From NCBI RefSeq assembly GCF_017654505.1, contig NC_054534.1, positions 19,725,693 to 19,789,692 of the forward strand: 64,000 nt of DNA. The letters are read 5' to 3'. Below the pieces are notes generated by a model. It worked only from the letters and a program-made list of their open reading frames with translations, did not search any database and was not told the DNA's origin. This DNA is from Polyodon spathula (Eukaryota > Chordata > Actinopteri > Acipenseriformes > Polyodontidae). Positions 1 to 13,701 of this stretch are shown piece after piece; position 1 is the first letter of the stretch, and every line of letters starts with the position of its first letter. The position numbers and the translations under genes are program-made.

Positions 1-2124
1 TTTCAGGGGTATTATTTCTTACGTCTAGGTTTTAGTTTTCTCGTAATTGTTCTTTGACACATCCTTTTGATAGAAATGGCATTGTGGCATGGGAAAGGGG
101 AGGGTACAAATTATTATCCTTTGTACTAACCACTGACCAAGCTCTGCTGTTGACAACCAGGTGTTGTGCAGCTGGACGTGGGGTGTTGCCTTCTAATGAT
201 TTAAGAAGGCCAACTAAAGCCATTTATAAATGGGGCTGAAGCTCAGGTTACTCATCTTGTTACTACCTGGTCTGCTAAATCACCCAAAGCAGTTCTCCAG
301 TTAACAATGAATGGCATCCCAAGGTCATTTCAGACATTCGATATTTATTTAGAAAATGAGTCATTATCCACCTCCATTTTAGATCTAATGTCCCCACAAT
401 CTCTTAATAATAGATTAAATGTAAGACAAGAATGTCATCATAAAGGGTTAACTTGTATGTACTGGTATGGTCATGAAAAGTATATACCTAAGATTGGCTT
501 TGCTGTTTGGCAGAATTAATAATAGCAGATGGTAATTTCTAAACTGCTGAAAGAAAAGTTGAATTGCTTAAAATAAAACAGTTGAAAACGTGAAAAATAA
601 TTTTACTAGCTATTTTTTAACAATCTTTATAAAAAGATATGCCACTTTGAAAGGCACATTAGAGTAACAATTTGACAATTTAAAGAGAGCAAAAAAGGCT
701 GTTGGGTTAAAGCAGTATCATTAAATACTGAATGCTTTTCCTTTAGTAGCTTTATGTTCCCATAGCCAGTAAATTAACATTGCAAAATAAATAGCACATA
801 AATACAAAGGGGTTAAAAGCATGGCCATTACCAGAGTGATAATTGACTGCCTAAAGAAAGCCATTGATTCAGTAGGTTTTATGTTAACGTGTACCTTCTG
901 GTGTGGTGACGTGACTATTTAGCTGAGATGACTTGTGAAATTTAAAATAGCATGTATAACAGGAACAAACTGATAAATATTTGGTATTGTCAACAGGGTT
1001 AGTAAAAGCTTAACCAAGAGGGTCATTAAAGAATCAATTTGAGGTCATCCTGGGAGAAATGTTGTCCTTAAAATGGAAGGGCCTCAAAAAAAAACATTAG
1101 TGTATCTCGTCAACATCTAATAACTACGGAAACTGACAGTCTGACAGACTGACAACCCAGAAATTGGCTTCAAACAGTCTAACATAACCTGAGTTGCTTT
1201 TGCTACTGTTCTCCCACTTTAGAGTCAAACAGATTTTCTTTATGATTGAGGTGGTTTAACCATTGTTTAGATCCCAGGCTCCAGACATGAAGCTAAGAAG
1301 ATCCACCATAAATACCACTCATTATTGGCCTATTAAAATAGGCTGGTAGGAATTTCTGTCCATGGCCACGACACAGGGTTTTGTTGCATTCCATTATTGC
1401 TGGTGCCACATCCCAAGGGTACAGTGGGCTTGCACAGGCATTACTGCAATTGAACAAAACCGTCTGTAGTGTTAATGATTTGACAGTGGATCAGATTAAT
1501 TCAACAAAAGTTCAATGGATAGATGGGTTTGGGTTGTCCAAGCTTCATTTCTCAAATGATGAACCACTTTAATCAGTCAACCAACCAATGGATATGTGAT
1601 GTAATGTCAGAAAAGTCTCATGCAGTCAGGCGTGACAACGACATTACTGTCCCCTGGGGACACTGAAACAATAGTTCCTGTCTCCAACCTACATTTTGTT
1701 TAAGTTTCCAATTTCACCTTAAGCAGTGTAGATAATGCCTTTATATGAAGCTCTCTCAGGGTTGACATTTCAAGAGTAAAGTACTGAAAGTATCTCTTTG
1801 CAGACAGTCTGTACCTTGTACAATCAGATGCATATTACGATAGCCATACATGTGCAAACAATCGCTGATGAGCTCTTCCTCTGCAAGGCTTAAAATCCCA
1901 GTTCTTTTTGGTGTACTCAGACATTCCAGCAGGGCAAAAAATGCAATGCAGAGTAATGATGCTGAACAGATGCCAGTAAGATTTCCTGTCTGTCTTGTTT
2001 AAACTCAAGAGCAATGTCCAGCTTTCCTTTATCTAATTTAAGCATGGATTAAGCCAGAAAATGGTAAGTACAATAGCAGAATAGAACAAAACATAACATG
2101 ACAGCTTTGGATTTCCAAGTATTA

Positions 2125-2128
<4 letters not shown>
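1..2128. other. Intergenic, nothing recognised
   Basis: Short open frames only, none with a domain or splice-like conservation that I recognise. There is no obvious transposon end and no tandem array. Confidence 0.6.

Positions 2129-2161
<33 letters not shown>
2129..2161. repeat. Poly-T tract
   Basis: 33 consecutive T. It may be the poly-A tail of an old minus-strand retroposon, but no retroposon body is recognisable upstream or downstream. Confidence 0.9.
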
Positions 2162-2165
<4 letters not shown>

Positions 2166-3222
2166 AAAATATTGAATTTTAACCTGAATGAGTTGGATAA
2201 CGAATAATATACACACTTTTGTGTTTCACTTTGATTGGTTTTAAAAAATCAGTTACAAGTATGTTAAGCTTAAGGGAGATTCTGTAGAACAACATTGGCA
2301 GAGTTGTGTTCTAATTTAACTCAAGACAGTTTGCTTGAGCCAAAGAAGAAATGACCCTGTCCCACTTGCAGTTTACATGGGCTCTGTATATTTTACTCGA
2401 CAAGAGCAGCTGTCAACCCAACATCATGCAAGCGAAGGGGAAAGGACGGAGCTCATATGTAAGTAGCCATACATAAAGTTCTCATGCTGTTTCGCATGGA
2501 AATGCCAGAAAAGGTGGTTTACATGCACAGAGAACATTAACACAAGATAATCTCATCACGAAATCCATGGTTGTGTGCCATGTGACATCTTGTTTTAATT
2601 AAACTGTTTAAGGATGCAGTGTTAAATTGGTCTAATACAGCTGTGGTTTGCAAATGCCTTGTGTCTGATCGTTAAATACTATATTTTACTGATCTTACCC
2701 AAATAGTATTTCACGTCATTGGTGGGGTAGCCTGTCATTAGCAGTGAATATTATTTAAAAAAATATTTTATCGCCCGTTTCATTAAGATACAATTAGATA
2801 ATTAACTTGGAGGTGTATAAAATGCAGCTGTCCAATCCAGGTATTGCAGATCACCGTGTCTGAAAACCATAGGGTTATAGAGATCTGTGCCAGACACCTT
2901 CCACGTATGCTCCCAAGCCTGTCTGTAATGGAAGCAGTGAACCTTTTCACATGAAGTGCGGTTTTCCATGTGAAAATGGGCGTGTTTTACATCATTCTCC
3001 CTCTCTGTGTCTGTTTTTTTTTCAGCCGCAAATGTGCACACGCATTACTGCTTCACCGGTCAATAACAACACATGTAAACTCAGCCATTGATTCATTGGC
3101 AAAAGCCCTTTGAATAGGAATGTTAGTAGTTTTAAAAATGTATTTTGTTATAAACAGTTAGTTGAAAAATATTTTTTTAAAAGACAACATGCCTCAACTG
3201 GGCCAGCTGACATATTATATTA
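2162..3222. other. Intergenic, nothing recognised
   Basis: No coding signal, terminal repeat or tandem array seen. Confidence 0.55.
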
Positions 3223-3262
3223 AGTGCTCCCTCGCTATAAGGCTCTTGGTTATAATGCTCCT
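3223..3262 (+). mobile_element. Relic end of a small TA-flanked DNA transposon
   Basis: AGTGCTCCCTCGCTATAA after a TA dinucleotide resembles the terminal repeat of the complete element at 33162-33349 (CAGTGCTCCCCCATTATAA). It continues into similar 'TTATAATGCTC' sequence. No matching inverted end is found downstream, so it is a fragment or a diverged relative. Confidence 0.45.
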
Positions 3263-3795
3263 ACAGCATGTCCCCCAATTCCCTATATTAGTGATTCATG
3301 CAATATTTCTACAGTAAATACAGTACCAGTGTTGTTCAAACTAAACAACTTTTTAGTCTACAGTTTTTGTCTCTCCCTTTTGATAGTATCTGAACTTAAG
3401 AAAAACTGCGCTGGCACTTTATAACACAGACATCTTATTCAGCATTCATTTTAACTAAATAGATGTTAGGCCTATTATGTGGTCATCTTTCCTAATTGCT
3501 TTTTTGCTGCAAGAGGAGCTGCGGCTTTCTCCGGGAGATGAGACTCTTCAGCTTCTCTTCAGCCCGCTCCGCCTTCCGAACCTGGGGCATGCCCATTCCC
3601 TCTTCCCCTCGCCCAACCCGCTCTCCTTCTCGCACTTGGTTTGCTTGTCTGTCGCTTCAAACTGAATTCCCGACTGCAGTTTAGCCAGGTTATTTACAGT
3701 TTAAAAACTGATAATTAAAATGATCCACGATGTATGGTTAATTCACTGAAAGTTACATTTTTACTTCACTATATGTGTATTATACAGAGGGGGTG

Positions 3796-4046
3796 TGTGG
3801 CAGAGCAAAGCTCTGCCCTTTTTAAATTGGCAGAGATGGGGTTAACTTCCCCTACCTGCCTGGGTTTATTATGTTCAGGTGGCTGGGGTTGATTAGTTGA
3901 TTAGGTTGATTAACGATCAATCAGCGCCCAGCCACCTGATATAAAAGGAGGCCTCTGCTTCTCATTTGGAGAGAGGGAGCTGAGGAAGCAGGTTGTTTTT
4001 TTTTTTGGGTTGTTTCGAAAGTTTGAATCCAGTGAAGGCATCGCCC

Positions 4047-4049
<3 letters not shown>
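3796..4049 (+). mobile_element. Truncated LTR, TGTGGCAG family
   Basis: It begins TGTGGCAG and has a perfect 8-bp hairpin at 3799-3817 (GGCAGAGC AAA GCTCTGCC). A TATA-like GATATAAAAGG lies near 3939. The beginning resembles the LTRs at 21848 and 51680. The 3' end of the LTR is missing: the sequence runs straight into a (TA)n array. No internal retroelement genes are seen. Confidence 0.55.

Positions 4050-4128
<79 letters not shown>
4050..4128. repeat. (TA)n microsatellite
   Basis: About 79 bp of uninterrupted TA that abruptly replaces the end of the LTR-like sequence. Confidence 0.97.
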
Positions 4129-4130
<2 letters not shown>

Positions 4131-4164
4131 GCGATCTCAGTTAACACAGGTAAGTGCATCACAC

Positions 4165-4270
4165 AGGGCGAGGCAATCCACACACAGATGGGGGGCGGGT
4201 GCAAACCTGGGACCTCTCGCACTAAAGCATAGTGCTGATACCGCTGTAGAAAAGAGCCGGTTCTCTTGCA
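4165..4270 (-). mobile_element. SINE-like relic with tRNA-type promoter boxes
   Basis: On the minus strand, CAGCGGTATCAGCACTATGC (A-box-like) is followed about 25 nt later by GTCCCAGGTTTGCACCCGCC, whose AGGTTTGCACCC resembles a B box (4198-4209). The spacing suits a pol III promoter. No poly-A tail or duplication was identified, so this is a tentative call. Confidence 0.4.
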
Positions 4271-4432
4271 AGGAGCGTATATTGGGCTTATGTCTTTTCA
4301 TATTGTGATAACATCACCTTCCAGCCCGGCTGCTGCCTTCCCCCATGCACGCTACACAAACTACTCCACATTGATAAAGTAAAAACATGCATATAGAATA
4401 TGTATAAGTAAGTTTACAGAGAAAAACTTAGG

Positions 4433-5541
4433 TTATAAGTTGCATATGTATTCAACCCCTTTGCTACTGCAGCCCTAAATCAACTCAGGTGCAAATGATT
4501 TGTTGGAAAAGTCACAAAACTAGTGAAATGGTTTCAGCCTGTGTGTATTCAAAGTGGTTTAACTTTTAGATAATTTCCCTCAGGTATATAAAGTCTTTCA
4601 TGCTGCAACTCACATAGTGATCCATCAAAGCAACCATGAAGACCAAGGAGCTTTCAAAACAAGTCAAACAAAACAAGAAATAAAGTGGTAGAGAGGCTCA
4701 GAGCAGGAGAAGGGTACAAGAAAATTTCAAAGGTGCTGATTATCCCTCTCAGCACAGTGAAGTCTATCATTAAGAAGTGGAAGATGCATCATACCACCCA
4801 GACACTACCCAGATCAGGTCGCCCTCCCAAACTGAGCAGCCGGGCAAGCAGGAAAATGGTTTGAGATTCACTCTGAAGCCAACAATGATCTTGAGAGATC
4901 TGCAAATTTCAACCCCATCCCAACTGTCAAACATGGTGGTGGAAGCATCATGTTATGGGGATGGTTGTCTTCAGCAGGGGCAGGGAAGTTTGTCAAGATA
5001 GAGGGGAGAATGGATGGTGCAAAGTACAGACGAATTCTTGAGGATAACCTGTTTGAGTCAGCCAAGACTATAAAACTGGGGAGGAAATTGATATTTCATC
5101 AGGACAATGAGCAGAAGCACAAAGCTTCTAAGCTCATTGTAAGCACAAAGTTGAACAAGAAGAGAATTTATGGCGAGACTTGAGGATTGCAGACCATTGA
5201 CGATCTCCAACAAACTTATCAGAACTGGAGCAATTTTCCCGTGAAGAATGGGCAAATAATTAGAAATAATTAGAAACCTATACAAAAAGACTAGTATTAG
5301 CAACAGGTGCTTCTGCCAAGTACTGACTTAAAGGACTGAATACTTATGCAACCAGTAAATTTCATTTTGTACATTTTCTTTGCAAGTTTTGCTGACAGTG
5401 AACCTCCTCCTCATATAACAGTGTCCAGTTTAACCACTGCAGCTTTGAATAAAAAAAGTTTGTTTGAAAAACTGCATACATTATTTGTAATTCAACAAAA
5501 TGTGACATTATTGGTAGGGGGTGAATACTTCTGCAATCCAC

Positions 5542-5543
<2 letters not shown>
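4433..5543 (+). mobile_element. Degenerate Tc1-like DNA transposon
   Basis: The ends are related inverted repeats: TTGCATATGTATTCAACCCC at 4440 and, at the right end, the reverse complement CAGTGGATTGCAGAAGTATT. A start at 4636 gives MKTKELSKQV. After a frame break comes the helix-turn-helix part VVERLRAGEGYKKISKVL, then STVKSIIKKWK and LPRSGRPPKLSS. Later, SIMLWGWLSSAGAGKF and FHQDNEQKHKAS supply the second catalytic Asp region. The stretch containing the first catalytic Asp is largely deleted, and stops and frameshifts are present, so it is inactive. At about 1.1 kb it is shorter than intact Tc1 elements. Confidence 0.85.
4636..5183 (+). pseudogene. Tc1-type transposase pseudogene
   Basis: Pieces of one transposase in more than one frame. 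The N-terminal helix-turn-helix portion runs from 4636 to about 4866. The C-terminal DDE portion runs from about 4930 to 5183 (HQDNEQKH is the second-Asp motif, usually QDNDPKHT). A stop near 4681 and an internal deletion disable it. It would have bound the terminal repeats and cut and pasted the element at TA sites. Confidence 0.8.
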
Positions 5544-5636
<93 letters not shown>

Positions 5637-5637
5637 T
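5541..5637. repeat. Compound (TG)n(TA)n-poly-T microsatellite
   Basis: TG to about 5558, TA to about 5627, then T to 5637. It abuts the last base of the Tc1 terminal repeat. Confidence 0.97.
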
Positions 5638-6954
5638 CTTAATGTTTTTTTTTTTCATTTTGACTGTGCAATCTTGGGGACTTGGGAGTAATATTGCCCT
5701 ACTATTCCAGAAGCAAAGGTCTTTATAGTAATAAAAGATAATTTACAATCTTTTAGTTTACTCTATTTTAGCTCAATGAGAAACATCTGATGCCACAGCT
5801 GGTGTTGTGGGAGTATTTGTGAGAGTGCACAGGAAGTACTTAATGCTGATATTGTCCATACGGCATCAGACCTTGAGATCTCTAGCCTTGAGCTATTGGG
5901 TTTGTTTCTCAGGCTGTCACACAAGAGACAGTTTGAAACCAGTCTTGATTTTGTATTTAGTCTTTTAATGATACACCCTTCATAGTGATTTCCCCTACTT
6001 CACATGTCACTTTAAACAGCTTGAAGCAAGTGTTAATATTAAACTTGGAATATGTTGTAGCTGCCTGAGCCATTTTCAGAACATTCATAGCTATTCTCCA
6101 CATTCCTACACATAATACTTAAGATCACTCTTTATTCTGCAAACTATTTGTCAATATGACATTAAATTAGAGTTAAACTCCCTAGAATCAAAGATTTAGG
6201 CAGTTGCAAAAGCGTAATAAAGTATCCTGCTCTTTTAATAGCTTTGCACAAAGTTCCAATTGTCGACCAATGGTTGAAAACTATAGCTTCCTAAAAGAAA
6301 ACAATATCATTTAAAATTAAGCTGGAATTGTATTACCATGGTAATACAGCCTTGCAGGATGACAAAGCAATACTTGAGTCCCATAGCCATGGCAACCTTA
6401 AAAGTCTTTCTGCGAATTTAGACCATACATAACCTCCTACCTCATAACCCAGCTCACTACATTTCATCACAGTATCAGAATGGGCTGTAGAATTGCAAGT
6501 AGGTTGGCAGCTTGTTGATGTATTCTGATTGAAACATTTAAGTGAGGAAAATAAGGTTTATTTAGGCCTGTTCAATTTATTCAAAATACTGTTGCATGTG
6601 CTTTTCTTAACATATGGAAAATAGGAGGAAATGCAGATATAAACCACAACTTGTTTACAGAACATTAATTTGTTTCTAAAATTTTGTGATTGTAGATGTT
6701 ATCTGTTTATTTTGTTCTATATACAACAGTCATTGCAGTGACAACCTCGCTTCACACAGACCACAGACTGGAGACCTAGAACAAACACTTTCCTTTAACT
6801 ATATATAATTATAGCCAGGTATACTTCTTCCTGGCTCCCTTCCTTGGCATTCTGGGGGATGTAGTTCCTTACCCCCTCCTGAACTACATGTCTTTTTCTT
6901 CCTCCTCCCAGTCTGTCACTATATAAATATATACCTGAAACAAGCAGTTTATTC
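5638..6954. other. Intergenic, nothing recognised
   Basis: No coding similarity, terminal repeats or arrays that I can support. Confidence 0.5.
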
Positions 6955-8288
<1,334 letters not shown>

Positions 8289-8290
8289 TA

Positions 8291-8947
8291 CAGTTGGCAC
8301 CACTTCATCAGGAGTTCTGCTTACATGGGAAAGAACTCAGGGAGACAGTTCTTCCCAATTCTATTTATGTTGTTTAATTGGGCCATCACTTTGTTTAATT
8401 GGGATACAGTATTTTCAAATGATGAACAGGGATCGTTTTTCAGAGCAAGACAGGTTCACATAGCAGGTTCAGGTAAATTGCATAAACCAGTGCTTTTTGC
8501 CTCACCTGTCATTTGCAAGTTGTCATCATGGCTGGCATGCGAAAATGAGTAGATTTCAATTTGTTTAGGAATAGAAAAAAATGCCCTCCTATTTTAAATG
8601 ATTCATTTAACATGTATTCATAATGTGTGGTAATTTCATTCTTTTTCATTTCATTTAAAAATAAAAAACAGCGATTCATTTTGTTTATGAATAAAAAATG
8701 CAAATGTCTAATATTTCAAATGACACATTTAACATTTGTTCTTAATGTAATTGTATTATTTTTCTGATCGTTTAGAAATAATAAAAAAAAAAAACAGTAA
8801 AAAATACTTCTCTTTTTTGTGGATGTGATAAATTACAAATACAGGTGTAGCTGAGGTCCTCAAATGCCTCTCGTTTAATTGGGACAGTCGCTTATTCAAA
8901 ATATTTTTACATCTCCCAAGGCATCCTGATAAAGTGGTGCCGACTTG
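8291..8947. mobile_element. Non-autonomous DNA transposon with TA target site (Tigger/pogo-like)
   Basis: The left end CAGTTGGCACCACTTCATCA and the reverse complement of the right end CAAGTCGGCACCACTTTATC form roughly 23-bp inverted repeats, with one extra base on the right. TA flanks both ends (8289-8290, 8948-8949). The 657-bp interior has no transposase. It repeats the phrase GTTTAATTGGG several times near both ends, suggesting longer subterminal repeats. Assignment to Tc1/mariner-pogo rests on the TA duplication and a CAGT start. Confidence 0.75.
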
Positions 8948-9289
8948 TAATCTTATTTGTCTGGTTAGTAAAACTGAATATGTAAACTTTTAGGCCCAAA
9001 TTTATAATGGGGAAAAACCGACCACAAAAAAACATGTAATGTGCATGTTCAGCAGGGCCTCACTCAGCATCAAAACAACACCTCATTTATAAGACTAATT
9101 AGGTGAAGCAGGCGATTCCGCAATCAAACAATTGAAATACCCCTCACCGCAATTAGCAGTGGAGAATTACACACCTCTCACAATAAATAGGTTGTTTGGA
9201 TCAACCCTGCATGTGTAGGCTATACATTCCAAAAGAAAATGAATAGCACACAAAGACCTCAGCCTGGTACTAGCCATGGTGATGAGAAT

Positions 9290-9400
9290 GCATGGAAGCG
9301 AAAACTGAATTTTACCAATATGGAATTGGAAATTTTGGTACTAGCAGTACTTGTAACATATGAAGATGTGCTACAAGCTCGAAATACATCACGAGGATAA
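9290..9400 (+). pseudogene. Harbinger Myb/SANT-like DNA-binding fragment
   Basis: The frame reads AWKRKLNFTNMELEILVLAV, then LVTYEDVLQARNTSRG-stop. (K/R)RxxNFTxxEIEVLVxEV is the opening helix region of the Myb-like protein encoded by Harbinger elements and its domesticated relative NAIF1 (family knowledge). Only the first part of the domain remains before a stop. Its position inside matched Harbinger-type ends supports the call. Confidence 0.6.
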
Positions 9401-9944
9401 ATGAATAAAATATGGAATGTGCGGTGGCTTCTTAATAAACAAATGTACCACTTCAGAGTTTGTAGTAGATTGCTTATGCATTACGACACATTATCCAGTT
9501 ACTGTGCTTTGCATATTAGTTCAACTTCTTATTTCGTATAGAATAATTCCAGGTGTACAGACTTTTCAAACTTCAGAAAAAATAAGTTTTATTTACTTAC
9601 ATCCATGGCAGTCAAACGGGTGGATAATCCTTCCATTGTACAGCAATATGTTCAGCAACAATACAGCTGCATACAATCAGTCTTCAGTTTAACTACCACT
9701 TAAATCTTCTTAAAGTCTTATGCAGTTACAACTCTCCTATTTCTTATGTTTGTCTGTATTTCTTACTCTGTGTATGATTTTAAAGCATCTCTGTATGGTA
9801 TATATGGTCGAAAAACTGTACTTGATCTAGATACAAACTAACTGCGTCATCTGTCCCTCTGTCCTTTTTTTAAAATAATTTTCTTTCCAACTCGAATTTA
9901 ACAAAACTTTCTGTGTTGTCATGTACTGTAAGCTATGAAACATG

Positions 9945-10128
9945 CTTTTACACAGAGAAATGTGGGAATCTGGAACCAATTCCCTAATAAGGTTGTTGAA
10001 GCTGACACCCTGGGATCCTTCAAGAAGCTGCTTGATGAGATTCTGGGATCAATAAGCTACTAACAACCAAACGAGCACGATGGGCCGAATGGCCTCCTCT
10101 CGTTTGTAAACTTTCTTATGTATTAAAA
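9945..10128 (+). mobile_element. L2/CR1-type LINE 3' fragment
   Basis: The sequence from TTTTACACAGAGAA through GACACCCTGGGATCCTTCAA to GAATGGCCTCCTCTCGTTT and CTTTCTTATG closely matches the last 190 bp of the larger LINE at 17761-20151. It is a typical 5'-truncated insertion, here nested inside the Harbinger element. Confidence 0.8.
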
Positions 10129-10549
10129 ATTGGAGTTTGCAAAACAATACAGTACCGGTATTATAAACCGTAATTTACAAAAATTAGCTCTTTGCAAAAT
10201 GTTATTAAACGTTTCTTTGTTCTTGAAAACGATGTCTCCTTCTTGCTGCAGACAAATTAACGCCTGCTTTTCAGAGTTCTTAAAATAATCACTCAAATAA
10301 GAGGCCCGCAATTACCGACAGCTTTAACAAACTAGACAGAATATTTCATAGACCTCATTTGCAAAATCCCCTCTCAGTTTCAGCAGTTACATACAGAATT
10401 ATATATGCATCAAACATTAAAGTGCACATCTTAATTGCGTGTTTATGCCAGTGCGTGTGTTTTATAAATCCCATCCAAGAATTCAGAACTCTCAGTGCCT
10501 GTTTTACAGTCGTAAAACATGTGCAATCTTTTTATAAATCTGGGCCTTA

Positions 10550-13500
10550 GTTTATTTTCTGCCTGTTCAGTTTTCAAACTGTTTCAACTTTAAAGTTTAA
10601 ACAAAAATCTTACACCAGACCAAAGTCTGGCCTTAATTTGTCATTGGATTGTCAGTGCTTTTACATGTGAGCCAAAAATCTGCCACTGTTTTGTTTAAAT
10701 ACAGTTGTAAAAGTAAGCAGAAGGTTAATCGTTTAAGTACTGGTTCTTCTCTTAAACCAAAAACAAAGAATGACTTTACCTTAACTGAAAAATATTGATT
10801 TACTTCCAAGTTTTATGTTACACAGTTCAAGATGATGCAAACTTGCTACTCTGTGAATACAGTAACAGTTTTACATTGATGTGAAGTGCTGCTTTTTTTC
10901 ACTATGGTAACTTACTGGCAATAACATCCACAGCAGTTATTCCCTTAGACATTTTAGTAAATAGATCATTAAAAGAAAGTGGAAAGAAAAATCTCCCAAA
11001 TAATTAATCTAAATGTAGTCATTATCACAATACTGTATTATATGCAGGATATGATTAAAAAAAATATGTTAACAAAATAATAACAATGATACGAAAGTGA
11101 CGTGATTCCACACACTATAAATGTAGGTCGTGATGACCGTACTTTTTCCTGGCACTCACAGTTAGGTGATGATATTATGGTTCTGCTTGCCTACATTTGA
11201 TGGACTGTAACATTTATTCCATGTCCTTTAATGTAGGTCATGGTAATAGTTTTCTCAGTACTCCTGATTAACCAAGCCACTGTAAGCTATTGATGTCTTG
11301 GAAAACACTTGTCATGAAACTATACCTGGCTTATGAGATGTCATCCTGACGCCTTTAATGAGTTATTTATATCCTTGGTGGGGGATGTTACTGACATACC
11401 TTGTTGCTTTTAACTTTATTTGTAAGTATTATAACTCTGACCCCAAAGTCTCCTTAGGAATTGTGACTTGGTGCTACCTACTTCCATAACCTTACATCAA
11501 GTCAGTAATCATTCTCAACAATAAAGCAAAAATCTTATTAACCCCAATTTTTTCAAGGACTGGGTTTCTATTAACCTTTGAAGTCTACAACATGCGCTAT
11601 CTGTAATCGAAATGAATTTTTTTTTTCTTTTCCATTCAGACCATAACATTCACCATAGTTACATAAACACAACAGTCCCAGTTAGAACTCGACGGGTGTC
11701 ATTTAGTCCTCAAGGGGGGAAAAATGCTACTTTCTGAACAGTTAACACCAGTAGAAATAAATGTTCTTATTGTAAATGAGAATTTGAATGCCATCTCCCA
11801 GCCTTGTGTGTTTATTTTATACTGCCAGACCCAATCCCCATTTGGAACTCATCACCTGAACTCACAATTACTGACAAGCAACCTGGTTAACCTGTTTCTT
11901 CTTCTATTAAAGGGGATGCTTCATGGGATGCTCCCACTTAATAATGTAGGAGTATCTTTTGGTTGTCCCGTTTCTGTATTTCCTCTAAGTTTCCCTTCCA
12001 CCACTGCACTTATTCTTATTATGTTTATTTTACCATACTTATATTTTTCTTCAGGAAAAGAACTTCAAATATTATAAATATTAAAGATAAAAAAGATTTG
12101 TGTGTATTATTTTTCTCAGTTTTAATATGAGTTAGAACATAGTGATAGACACTAATACCGTACTGTGTTTATTATAATATCGCAAGTGTCAGTGTACCAA
12201 CTAAATATCAGCAAGACAACAAAGAGTGAAATAGAATCCCCCTGATCACTCCAGTCTACATTTTAATGGAACAATGATTCACAGCAGCCTACAGCTCCTA
12301 TTCTTCTGCGTTTACGTGTGTGACACACCTGACTCAAACATGTCTCTAATGCCAAAGTACAGTGACTGATAATTAAGCTGCAGCAACAGAATTAATTTAT
12401 ATTTTAGCAGAAACAAATTGTTCTGTTTTATCACCTGTGAAAGCACCTTTGCATCTATGTATCTGAGGTTTCACCGATTTCAACTGATGAAATATGAAAA
12501 CATGTTTTAGAGTTTTTGTTCTAATTTGAAGTTGTTTGTTTTTATCATGTTGCATGAAACAGTACAAACCCCAAAAACTCCATGTACTGTACTCATATTC
12601 GTTAATTTATATTTTGTATAAAATAGTGTACACATCTCCTCCATAGATCTACAACTGCAGTTGATTAACATAAATACTGTATTTAAACAACCCTATTTGA
12701 ATAGGAAAGGCTGAATTGGTCCATATTATCATATGGAGCCATATGTCCATGTGCAAGAACCTTTGTACTTTGTACATTAACAAAAAAAAAATAACGGTAA
12801 AAGAATGTACATCTAATGTACATTACACAGTTATTTCCATTTGGGTATAATTTTGTTTCTTGCAAAGCCAACTATTCAATGCCTTTCAAATGATCTGGGT
12901 TACTACAGTAACATCTATTTAAAGTCTTACTTCACATGACCTTCCTGTTACAATATGTCTGATGAGATCTACACATCAAGGGAAGGCACTTGAAGAGACA
13001 ATGAGTCTGCAAGGACAGAACATTTCAAATTATGAAAAAATATGATGCGCTCTCGTGGAGTAATAAAACACAGTTTAACCTTACAAAACGTTTTGTATGA
13101 CCTTGTCTAATAAGCCTTTCCAGTGCTTGGCAAAAAGGGAACATACTGTATCATGTCAAGGAAAGTACATTCATGAAATGCCATCCCTACAGGCCTTCAT
13201 TTCTGCAATGTGAATGTTTATTCCATGCAATGTGAGACGAATCCAAATTGATAATGGTCTACAGTAGATACATCCTTTTAATCTGTGCAGTGCCGTTGAT
13301 GAGGAATCATCTTACTTTCTACTGTTTCTCCTAATGCACCAATGAAGAGATCAGAGGCGGTTTAAAATACAAATGCGCAAAGGAACTGCAGTGGATCATC
13401 TGTTGAATGATTTTTTAACCACGTATTGTACTTCAGAAAACATTGACGACCGTAAGTACAACCCATGGAAATCTAGAAAGGACTCAATAACAGAAAGAGC

Positions 13501-13610
13501 TCTATATCCAAGGAGAATCCTCATTAATCACTAGAAATATTTTGTGAAGATGAAAAGTGATTCATAATTATAATTATATGTACCACAACCCACCAATACC
13601 ACTAGAGAGT

Positions 13611-13611
<1 letters not shown>
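10550..13611. other. Intergenic, nothing recognised
   Basis: The longest frame (11724-12077, plus, 117 codons) has no domain that I recognise and no splice context. No transposon ends or arrays are seen. Confidence 0.5.
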
Positions 13612-13613
<2 letters not shown>

Positions 13614-13674
<61 letters not shown>

Positions 13675-13701
13675 GTGTGTGTGTGTGTGTGTGTGTGTGT
13701 G
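13614..13701. repeat. (TA)n(TG)n microsatellite
   Basis: TA to 13672, then TG to 13701. Confidence 0.97.

Larger units (their letters stand above)
8993..10546 (+). mobile_element. PIF/Harbinger-like transposon with TTA duplication
   Basis: The left end GGCCCAAATTTATAA and the reverse complement of the right end GGCCCAGATTTATAA match at 14 of 15 positions. Both are flanked by TTA (8990-8992 and 10547-10549), the 3-bp target duplication typical of PIF/Harbinger. Inside, 9290-9400 encodes a Myb/SANT-like piece. A LINE tail at 9945-10128 is embedded in it. I do not see a DDE nuclease, so the copy is non-autonomous. Confidence 0.75.

Noticed and set aside
3993..4232. Open frames encoding long Tyr-Ile repeats (also at 5346, 7165, 13614, 53222)
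   Set aside because: They are translations of (TA)n arrays, not proteins.
11724..12077. 117-codon plus-strand open frame
   Set aside because: No recognisable domain, low-complexity hydrophobic composition and no splice or promoter context. A frame of this length is expected by chance in 64 kb.
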